Shown here in pieces: positions 13,832 through 22,000 of a stretch of 25,730 nucleotides of DNA (within the stretch, counting starts at the first letter, position 1; the number at the start of each line of letters is the position of its first letter). Under the pieces are notes generated by a model, which made no database searches, was not told the origin of the DNA, and was given only the letters and a program-made list of their open reading frames with translations. Origin of the DNA: a virus; the IMG/VR virus record IMGVR_UViG_3300030106_006042, positions 1,887 through 27,616 of that record; one strand, given 5' to 3'. The position numbers were made by a program, and so were the translations under genes.

Positions 13832-14684
13832 TCTTAATCTCCTTAATAAGTTCATAATATCTCATCAAAGATAAAACTTGCTTTTCGTTGACAATTTTAC
13901 CTTTTGTCAAATTTTCTATTTGATTGATTGCTTCTGTCAATTTGATACTTGTAATTTTATCATCTACCCTAGGTAACTCTTTTTTCAATACTGATTTTAT
14001 ACGAGTAACCTCTTTATCAACATATTCTCTTAATGAATTAGTGTTACTGATATTATTAATATAATTCTTAAGTAGTTTCTTTTGGGATTCGTCAAGTGAT
14101 TTGTACTTTTTGTTGAATTTATCTACTAGTATTTCATAAGCTAGTAATCTTAAATCCTTATCTTGTTTACTATATTCAGCGATTACCTTTTGTTTTATTT
14201 TTTCATCATCTATCTTTTTGTGAGTTATATGTTCCAAAACAGTAAATTTAGAATTGACCAATTGGTCAGCTTTAAATTTCTCATCAGTAGTCTCGGATTG
14301 AAAAATATTATAGATGGATGCTAATAATCTATAGTTAGGTATTCTACCGTTGAAAAAATCTGTAACATTATAATTTTCTTTAATCGAACTAATCAAATTA
14401 TACTTTTCTCGACGTAGGTCTGAGTTGTTTAGGTTTTGTCTTTGTTTTATAACCACATTTAATAAATCATTAGCTTTGACTTCTGAATTATAATTTTTTT
14501 CTGATAATAACTTATAGAGTTCAAGTTCTTTACCTAACTCCGTCTTTTCATTAAAAAATTTCTTCAATATACCAACTGACTTTGTTGATTTTCCGGCTAA
14601 CACATCTGCTGTGATTTGTCTTGTCAATAATTCAAAAAGAATACCAGTATTCTTAATTTTTGAATGTTTTATTTTTCGAGCCAT
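13815..14684 (-). CDS. Conserved head-region protein after the portal gene (289 aa)
   Basis: A 289-residue Lys/Glu-rich, nearly all-helical protein with no enzyme motif. Its N-terminus (KIKHSKIKNTGILFELLTRQ, then ADVLAGKST and ILKKFFNEKTELGKELELY) is a pattern I associate with an uncharacterised protein that follows the portal gene in marine T4-like phages. The C-terminus ends KGKIVNEKQVLSLMRYYELI. A GGAG sits nine bases before the ATG. The 60-base gap upstream carries a promoter-like octamer, so it may head a block running through gp21. It is probably a core or portal-associated assembly factor; this is inference from position. Confidence 0.82.
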   Translation of the reverse strand: MARKIKHSKIKNTGILFELLTRQITADVLAGKSTKSVGILKKFFNEKTELGKELELYKLLSEKNYNSEVKANDLLNVVIKQRQNLNNSDLRREKYNLISSIKENYNVTDFFNGRIPNYRLLASIYNIFQSETTDEKFKADQLVNSKFTVLEHITHKKIDDEKIKQKVIAEYSKQDKDLRLLAYEILVDKFNKKYKSLDESQKKLLKNYINNISNTNSLREYVDKEVTRIKSVLKKELPRVDDKITSIKLTEAINQIENLTKGKIVNEKQVLSLMRYYELIKEIKNVHKG

Positions 14685-14721
14685 TATAGATTACTCCATA
14701 CAAGTGTATATTTATTCATAA

Positions 14722-14729
14722 ATAAATAT
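14722..14729 (-). promoter_or_regulatory. Candidate late promoter octamer after the portal gene
   Basis: ATATTTAT on the minus strand, 37 bases before the ATG at 14684. It is followed by TTATGAATAAATATAC, nearly the same as downstream of the octamer at 6772-6779. The second AATAAATA on the coding strand also resembles the T4 late box TATAAATA. Confidence 0.45.
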
Positions 14730-14744
14730 AAAGTTAAACAATAA

Positions 14745-16586
14745 TTAGTCATTTGATTTACCATTACTGAAAGAACTTACCTCATTTTGATACTCTTCTT
14801 CTAATTCTGATACCTCAGTTATGATTTCTCTATCTTTTTTGTTAAAATTCATTGATTTCTTAAGGGAATCGTAATGTGATAGGGCTAAAGCCTTACCATA
14901 CTTAGGAGCACCACTACCACCTTTTTTCTTATCGTGAGCTCCCAAAGGGTCTCGTCCTCTCGCTCCACTATCTTTTCCATATTTATTTGGTTCCTTGGGT
15001 CTTCCAGCACCTGGCTGTCCACCCTCTTCTGAACCACCTTCGTCATCCAACTCATGACCGGTTCTTCCCAACGCTAAATCTGACGGTGTACCTTGTGATT
15101 CGCCACTCTCAGCAGGGTCGTTACCCTCTTGTTCAATTTGTTGTCTTCTAAATTTATTTTTATAATCAAATGTAATTTGTTTATCCATCTCTTTAATTTC
15201 GTCCTCTGTGAAGTTGAAGATATTTTTATATATCCATTCGGACGAACATAGCCCGTCTCTTAACATCGAATCAGCCAAAGAAGTTTTATTATTCCAAAGT
15301 TCAATTTTTTCTTGTTCATATATCGTTGATGGGTTAGTCAAAGTCAATTCAAAATTTGTTAATTCTGCATCTTGATATCCTTGTGCGTATAAATGAACTA
15401 TAGCAATCTTTGTTAACTCTGAAAGAGTAATTCTCTGTATCCTTTCTATAGTTCTAGCAAAACGAACATCCTCTGCAGCTAGAGTGGCCTTGGAACCGAT
15501 TTGATCTTCGAACCCTAGGAATGCTTTAGGTATCCTAAGTGCAGATAATAATTTATTCTTCAAATACTCGATATCATCTGTCGCTTCATATGTCAAACCT
15601 GGCAAAGAATCTATACTCGTACCACTATCCCCACCACGGACAGGTAAAAAGAAATCCTCGGTAATATTTTGCATATTGTATTTCAGATTATAATCACCGG
15701 TAGTCTCATCGACAACAGGTGCTTTCTTCATTTTATTGATGACTTGTTGCATGTAATTATCAACTTCCGCTGGTGGTATGTTACCTATGTCGAGTTTAAA
15801 TACTCTTTTTTCGGGTGCTCTCATGATACGATGGATTAACATCGCATCTTCCATCAAGGTCAATTGTTTATATATTTTACGAGCCCCCTCTACTTGTGAT
15901 TTACCATAAGGTAAATAATTAGAGTCCGATAGTAATCTAAAATGTGCGACTTCATAGTTTTCTAATTCTTCTTTGGTGGATGATTGTTCGGCTTTGTATC
16001 TGTGTTCTGCCGTCGCAGCCTCTATTAAAAATTTCACATATTCAGGATTTTCAGGATCTAAACCCTCCAATCTAGACACATCATAAACAGAAAGTGGAAC
16101 AACATTGGTGATACCGTACTTTTCGTCTATCTCTAACTTCAAAAAGAAGTCACCATACTTACACATGTTACGAATCCATGGCCAAAGATTGAATTCAATA
16201 TTAACGATATCGTAGAATAGATTGTGTAGTATTTCTTTAATTTGGTCATTATCTGTCTGAATCTGTAAAACCTCACCGTATTCGGATTTCATTGTTGATT
16301 CATCGGAATATATATCTAGAGCCGATGATATTATAGCATCGGAGTCCATCGCTTCATAATCCTTAAATAGATTCAATCTCATTGATTTTGTCATCAAGGC
16401 ATCGGAGTATCCACTCAGTCCGGCACCTGTGAAAATCTTTTGATATCTATCGACAAGATTACTTTTTGCATAAGCTTGTGTGCGACTAGTATCACTTACC
16501 TTTAATTTTCTACCACCGACGTTTCTAACAACAACATTGGTTGAAAATAATCTTCTTAATCTACTGAATAAACTTGTATCAGCCAT
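14745..16586 (-). CDS. gp20: Portal protein gp20
   Basis: This 613-residue protein (T4 gp20 has 524) follows terL and precedes the core and protease genes. Portal-family features include YEAMDSDAIISSALDIYSDE near residue 75, MRAPEKRVFKLDIGNIPP, the NMQNITEDFFLPVRGGDSGT segment, YLKNKLLSALRIPKAFLGFE and the following QIGSKATLAAEDVRFARTIE. The extra length is mostly a Gly/acidic low-complexity region (about residues 490-560) before a helical C-terminus. It forms the dodecameric ring through which DNA enters and nucleates the prohead. ATG lies four bases after the terL stop, with AGAGG inside the terL end. Confidence 0.94.
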   Translation of the reverse strand: MADTSLFSRLRRLFSTNVVVRNVGGRKLKVSDTSRTQAYAKSNLVDRYQKIFTGAGLSGYSDALMTKSMRLNLFKDYEAMDSDAIISSALDIYSDESTMKSEYGEVLQIQTDNDQIKEILHNLFYDIVNIEFNLWPWIRNMCKYGDFFLKLEIDEKYGITNVVPLSVYDVSRLEGLDPENPEYVKFLIEAATAEHRYKAEQSSTKEELENYEVAHFRLLSDSNYLPYGKSQVEGARKIYKQLTLMEDAMLIHRIMRAPEKRVFKLDIGNIPPAEVDNYMQQVINKMKKAPVVDETTGDYNLKYNMQNITEDFFLPVRGGDSGTSIDSLPGLTYEATDDIEYLKNKLLSALRIPKAFLGFEDQIGSKATLAAEDVRFARTIERIQRITLSELTKIAIVHLYAQGYQDAELTNFELTLTNPSTIYEQEKIELWNNKTSLADSMLRDGLCSSEWIYKNIFNFTEDEIKEMDKQITFDYKNKFRRQQIEQEGNDPAESGESQGTPSDLALGRTGHELDDEGGSEEGGQPGAGRPKEPNKYGKDSGARGRDPLGAHDKKKGGSGAPKYGKALALSHYDSLKKSMNFNKKDREIITEVSELEEEYQNEVSSFSNGKSND

Positions 16587-16589
16587 TTT

Positions 16590-18179
16590 TTACCTCTTAT
16601 CTAGTAACCAATCTAGTGATTCTGGTCTTTTATTGATTTCCATAGTCCAAGAATCATTGATATTTTGTTTAGGAGTGTATACACCTTGATTAGATGTTAT
16701 ACTACTCATAGCTTTCTTCTGTAATTCAATTCCCTCTGCTCTTAATCTTAACGCAGTTTCTCGTATCCATAATCCCATAGCGTAAGACATTACAAGGTCG
16801 TCATTATAGCCGGACATTGCCTCTGCTCTACTACCATTATATATAAATACAAACAACTCATCAATTAGTCGATTCGAACGAACTGTAACTAATCTTTCTC
16901 TGAAAAATTCTTCTAACTTAGCAATCACTAACGGTCTTGTTTTTTGTGTTAATGTGAAACCAGGTACGAGTTGTTTTTCAGCTCTGTTAATTTTATTGTT
17001 GACCTGTCTATGTACATCAACAACTTGTAAATCTTTACTCATATAAAAGAGATTTTGATATTCCCTATCAATACATTGTTGTAGAGTCGCCCAACCTATG
17101 TTGTTATTTTCAATCACAAGTAAAGCGTCATTATATTCGATTGATATGTTAACTAAAAGATTTCCAAAATCTCGTGTGGACATTCTACCTTTATATTCAG
17201 CGACTTGTTCTAAACTTTCTATATCAAGAATGTGAAAAGCAGAATAATCCGATGAATCACCACGACTTACATCTGCACATACTATATAATCCTTTGTATA
17301 GTTTGGTGGCTCCCATATCCAAACATTACTATCAATACCTCTTTTTTCAATCGGTTCTCTTACTTGATTGTTTTTATATTCCTCAAGAATCAGACCATCG
17401 ACGACCGATTGACCAGATGTGATAAAGTCACAATCACATTCTTGTGCTGCTAATGATGGGCCTAACAAAGAATCTTGTTCTTTTCTCCAATCATCTCCTC
17501 TTTCGGGATGAACAGTCCAATGTAGTTTGATAAAATTGAAATCATTCAATCCATCTTCGGAATCCATCCAAGTTCTATGAAACCAATTTCCTACACCGTT
17601 TGGTGTGGATAGTGCTATACATTGACCACCAGTGGATAGTGTCTGTGATGCAGCAGCCCATATTGTATCAATTTTATCTATGAATGCAGCTTCATCGAGA
17701 ACTAACAATGATAATGCCTCTGAACGACCTGCATCCTCTCCACTCGATACAGCCTTTATCTGTGAACCATTTTTATATCTCAGAGATAATTTATTATCCT
17801 CAACACATTTTTGTTTCAACCAAGACGGTAGATTAGCATGCATCACCCTAACTTTTGTGACTAGATTTTTAGCGACTTCTTGTTTAGTAGCAATAACCAA
17901 AATATTTTTATCTTGATGAAATGTCATCATCCACAGAGAATAACCAGCCGTAATCGTTGATATACCTAGTTGTCTTGCTTTTAAAATTATGTTGAAACGG
18001 TGTTGCACGAAGTCTTCAATTGTTTTTTCTTGAAAATCGTAAAGTGCGAAAGGTATCTTACCTTTTATCGGATGCTGTATAAAACAGTATCTTTTCAAAA
18101 AGTAGATAGGGTCTGAGGCGCATTTTACATACTCCTTCCTTATGACATCTTTCAATTGTCCTTTTTGGTTTCTCTTCAT
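16590..18179 (-). CDS. terL: Terminase large subunit gp17
   Basis: A 529-residue packaging motor ATPase and nuclease. The N-terminal ATPase has a Walker A-like KARQLGIST (K67 onward), Walker B LLVLDEAAF (D162, E163) and a coupling-type ALSTPNGVGNWF near residue 190. The C-terminal RNase H-like nuclease has D303 in CADVSRGDSSDYS, E357 in VIENNN and D460/D461 in GYNDDLVMS, the three acidic positions of T4 gp17. T4 gp17 is 610 residues. It is separated by three bases from the gene before it, and SD is weak, suggesting coupling. Directly next is the portal gene. In T4, genes 18 and 19 stand between them. Confidence 0.96.
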   Translation of the reverse strand: MKRNQKGQLKDVIRKEYVKCASDPIYFLKRYCFIQHPIKGKIPFALYDFQEKTIEDFVQHRFNIILKARQLGISTITAGYSLWMMTFHQDKNILVIATKQEVAKNLVTKVRVMHANLPSWLKQKCVEDNKLSLRYKNGSQIKAVSSGEDAGRSEALSLLVLDEAAFIDKIDTIWAAASQTLSTGGQCIALSTPNGVGNWFHRTWMDSEDGLNDFNFIKLHWTVHPERGDDWRKEQDSLLGPSLAAQECDCDFITSGQSVVDGLILEEYKNNQVREPIEKRGIDSNVWIWEPPNYTKDYIVCADVSRGDSSDYSAFHILDIESLEQVAEYKGRMSTRDFGNLLVNISIEYNDALLVIENNNIGWATLQQCIDREYQNLFYMSKDLQVVDVHRQVNNKINRAEKQLVPGFTLTQKTRPLVIAKLEEFFRERLVTVRSNRLIDELFVFIYNGSRAEAMSGYNDDLVMSYAMGLWIRETALRLRAEGIELQKKAMSSITSNQGVYTPKQNINDSWTMEINKRPESLDWLLDKR

Positions 18180-18182
18180 TTT

Positions 18183-18485
18183 TTACTTATGTAATACGTG
18201 AACCACACCCGTAGCACCAATGACAACCTTTTTAGGTGCTATCTCGTATAAAGTATCAGCCGTCAAGGTTGAACCTGGTAATGTACCACCATTCTGTAGT
18301 TCAATCGTAACATTCGTTACGTTCTCACAAATGAATCCAGCAGCTATAGCCGAGCCGGTAAACGCGATTGTTTTGTTCGAACCAACCAAGGTTGCCTTAT
18401 TATAGAAACCAGGATTTTTAAATTCCGGTGCACTTCTACTAGTTACATCGGTTCTATTATTTGCTCCACGTTTTGTCTGAGCCAT
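18183..18485 (-). CDS. Small structural-type protein before terL (100 aa)
   Basis: A 100-residue Gly/Thr/Ala-rich beta-type protein. It starts MAQTKRGANNRTDVTSRSAP, continues with VGSNKTIAFTGSAIAAGF and VTIELQNGGTLPGSTLTADT, and ends VVIGATGVVHVLHK. It has AAGGAG about seven bases before ATG and a promoter-like octamer 33 bases upstream. Composition resembles a small virion surface protein. It is too short and too beta-rich for a small terminase, although it occupies the gene-16 place before terL. Function unknown. Confidence 0.78.
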   Translation of the reverse strand: MAQTKRGANNRTDVTSRSAPEFKNPGFYNKATLVGSNKTIAFTGSAIAAGFICENVTNVTIELQNGGTLPGSTLTADTLYEIAPKKVVIGATGVVHVLHK

Positions 18486-18518
18486 TGTTATTCTCCTTTA
18501 AGTTAAAATTCCCTATAT

Positions 18519-18526
18519 ATAAATAT
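18519..18526 (-). promoter_or_regulatory. Candidate late promoter octamer before the 100-aa gene and terL
   Basis: ATATTTAT on the minus strand, 33 bases before the ATG at 18485 and starting right after the TAA of the upstream gene. It is followed by ATATAGGGAA. It would drive the small protein, terL and the portal gene. Confidence 0.42.
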
Positions 18527-18527
18527 A

Positions 18528-19079
18528 TTATTTTAAAGAATCTTCCATTTTTTTAAGATAATCTAGAGCTTCTTCTGCTTGTTCCAATATGAAACTCTTA
18601 TCAATATCCCATTTTTCCTTATCAACCGAATAACCATCGGGTCTGAATTGTTGATAAAACTCAGGTGCCTTTTGTTTTTTAAATTGTTCTATAGTTTCTC
18701 TTTGTTCTTTTATCCAAGATAGCTTATTTTGTTTGATTTTTTCCTTTTCCCAATCCTCATAGGTTCCGTCTATCCTCATTTTATTTTCGACTTTGACCTG
18801 ACAATCAAAACAATGACCATACAAACGATACATTTTATCATCGAGTCTTTTTTTCATTACCTTTTTACATGTCGGACAAAACCAAGGGGTACGAGCGGCT
18901 GATAAGGCTTTTGACCTTTCACTTGACTTTTCTCTGTCTTCCGCGATTTGTTTTTGTCTTTGTTTTTTTTCATCAACATCTTCCATACTCACAAATATTC
19001 TTTTCTCTGGTGTACCACCATCAAGAATGGTTTGTAGAGCTTGATTTTGTCTTTGATTTTCTTTACTATATCCTGCCAT
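18528..19079 (-). CDS. Zinc-ribbon coiled-coil protein (183 aa)
   Basis: This 183-residue charged protein has a CxxC pair at C68/C71 (WFCPTCKKVM) and another at C90/C93 (GHCFDCQVK), a probable zinc ribbon. A Lys/Gln/Glu-rich N-terminal helix comes before it and a long helical C-terminus after it (SWIKEQRETIEQFKKQK, then FILEQAEEALDYLKKMED). Starts at ATG 19079 with AGAGG about six bases upstream, just after the stop of the giant gene. Zinc ribbons of this form bind nucleic acid or stabilise small folds. It could fill the missing small-terminase role by position, but nothing in the motif supports that. I treat it as unknown. Confidence 0.8.
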   Translation of the reverse strand: MAGYSKENQRQNQALQTILDGGTPEKRIFVSMEDVDEKKQRQKQIAEDREKSSERSKALSAARTPWFCPTCKKVMKKRLDDKMYRLYGHCFDCQVKVENKMRIDGTYEDWEKEKIKQNKLSWIKEQRETIEQFKKQKAPEFYQQFRPDGYSVDKEKWDIDKSFILEQAEEALDYLKKMEDSLK

Positions 19080-19087
19080 AACTACCT

Positions 19088-22000
19088 CTAAACGAACTTT
19101 AACATTCCTAAAATTTGATTCGCTGGTGCGAAAGCACCAGTATACTTATACAACTTACCCTTGAACACGAAGGTGATACCCTCTGTTGGAACCACCGCCT
19201 TTAAACCACCTATTGCTTTTAATCTATCGAGTTGTGTCTTAAGTGTATTGATGACCTTTGGGTCTTTTGATGTTTTTACTTGTTTTATTGCCTTAGCTAA
19301 ATCTTTTCGAATCTTTTGTGCTGCTTTATCAGGATTCGCTGCTATGAAATCAGATAGATTTGATAATATCTCTGCACCTAACTCGAAAAATAAAACCTCC
19401 CAATCTCTGATATGTTTTTTTTGTAAGCCTTGTAGGTCTGTTTTATCGGTACGAAGCACCCAATTCAAGAAATTTTTATTTGTTATTTCACGTCTTATAT
19501 CAGGTACTCTATAAGATTTATCTAAGAATGCCCATCTTTTTGTTAATTTACCCAAAACATTATTAGGTATATTGTATTTATATTGTTTCGCTGCATTGAA
19601 TATAAACTCTGTCCAATAAGCCTGATGATAATCAGCTAAGGTATCCGTACCTCTCAATGCGAATTGTTTTTGTAATCTATTTAGTTTACCGATAAAGTAT
19701 TTTTGTTTTCTACTAAAATCCTTCACTTGTGGTAATTTAGATATAAACGGTTTTTCAATTTTAAACGCTTTTTGTATATCTTGATTTATCTGTTTAATCA
19801 TACCGGCTAACATCCTAGCACTACCTCTGTCCTCTCCGATTGGGGAACCGTCGGTATCATATTCAATCGTACCGTGAAACTGTAATAGGGCTTTATCATA
19901 AGGTATTACATTTGCAGTCTTCGGATAAATAACCTCTAAAGACATAAATTTTTTACCATCATCAAATATTTTTTCTTTTTGTTTATCACTAAGTTTACCG
20001 ATAGCTTTTTGTAAATCCCTCATGGCGAATACAAATGCTTTTTCTATATCTCCACGACCAGCAAACATCGATTGAATACCACTAATGTCTGGTGCGTTTG
20101 CCCCATGATTCTTTATATGACCTTTATTTCTAGCAGCGATAAGTTTGTTGTTTTTCCAACTTATCATTATGTTCTGACCATCTGTTTTTTCTGTGACTGC
20201 ACCCTCTTTGTCTAATTTACCTTGTAGGGTATTAATAATTAGTGTTTTAAAATCTGAAAATGTAAGATTTTTGTCATCAAAAGGATGGTTCAAATGTCCG
20301 TAAGCTCCACCCTCTAGTAACACACCTTCTTTAAAATTTTTATCATCACTTTTTTGGTCATTTGATTTTATATAGGTTCCATCTTTTGATTTAAAATATA
20401 CGTCGGCGTCATCTTCGTTTTCCTTACCTTTTAATTTATACCTACCGAAACCAATCGAAACATATTTGTGGTCTCTTGACGGTAAAAGTTTTTTCCTTTC
20501 CCCAATCAAGATTTCTACTTCTTCATTTAAATTTATCTCTTTTAGTTTTAATTTTTGTTTTTCTGTATTACCAACATTATCATCACCGATACCTGGTACC
20601 ACTGGAGTCTCCACCTCTACACCGGTATAATTATTACCATCTGGTGTAATACCCATCCATTTTACCAACTCATACCCAATATTATGCAATACAGTTCCTT
20701 CTATATAATTTTTATAGGATTTTATTGGATTGTCTGTACCAAATCTAGTACCATATTTACCAGATTGTTTACGACCATAAGCTACAGCAGGAACTACATT
20801 GTATTTGAGGGTGTAATCATAATCAGGATTTATCGCATGTTTTCCTAAAATATATTGTACGACTTCCCAACCAGTATCACCGTACATATCATCCAACCAT
20901 CTTTTGGATTGATTCTTATAATCATTGAAACCTCTGTAGAAAGTTGGTGGGCCGTCATCTGTTGGGTTTATCGCGGTCAAACTTGCTTCGTTGACTAATT
21001 CTTTAAAATCTGTGTTGATAACGAAACCCTCTATACCCTCGTATAACTTTCTGAATTTATTCGTCATCATGTTATATATACCTTGGTCGAAGTATCCAAA
21101 AACCTTTTTAAAAGATTTTTTTCTTTCCTTATCATCTATTCTTGGGTCACCCAATAAAGACCTCATCTTAGTACCACTCATGTTACCGAATTGTGGTGCA
21201 GTGATAAAATATCCATGTTCTTTATATCCTCGGATGTCCTCTCTACTTTTCTTGTAATCACGAAAATATTTACCACCCCTTAATCTACCAGCATCTTTCT
21301 GTCCAAAAGCATAAACAACCGCGGTGGTTTCAGGATTGAATTTTTTTGTTACGTTATCAGCAACGTATGGTGACCTTTCTTGTATGATTCTATTTTTAGG
21401 TATTCCCATCTTAACCATATGACGTACTTTTTCCTTAAAATTCATTGGGTGTCTAGGGAGTTGTTTGATGTTAGAAGTCGTTATATAAGCCTCATCAACC
21501 TGTTTAGACAACCATTTATATGTTGCAAGATGTCCACTATGAAATGGTTGAAACCTACCACCGAATACACCGATGGTTTTTTTAATTTCTTTTTGTTCAT
21601 TTATCCCTAATTTTTTTCGTAGAGAACCGATTTTTTTAATGAGTTCTTTCTGTTTAGAAGAACCAGGTATCATTTTAAAAGCTTTATTATATAACTTAAT
21701 TAATTCTGTTTTATTATCTTCCCCTATAACATCGTACCCTATGAGAGCCATTGCTAAATCTCTATCAGAATCTCCTCTGAATTTTTTTGCTACTTTTTTA
21801 TAATTCTTTTTAATCATAGCGGATGCTTTCTTCGGAGACTTTCCAACCATTACTAAAATTTTATGTATGGAATCAATTGTTTTTTTATTTTCATCTACTT
21901 TCTTATAACCACTGCCATAAGGAACAGATGTGTTACCACGTTTCTTCATCTTCTTAACCATCTTACGACTTGGTGACGGTATGTTACCACCGTAGAGTTT

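Noticed and set aside
18183-18485. Small terminase (gp16) before terL
   Set aside because: The 100-residue protein is beta-type and Gly/Thr-rich, without the helical DNA-binding head and coiled coil of gp16.
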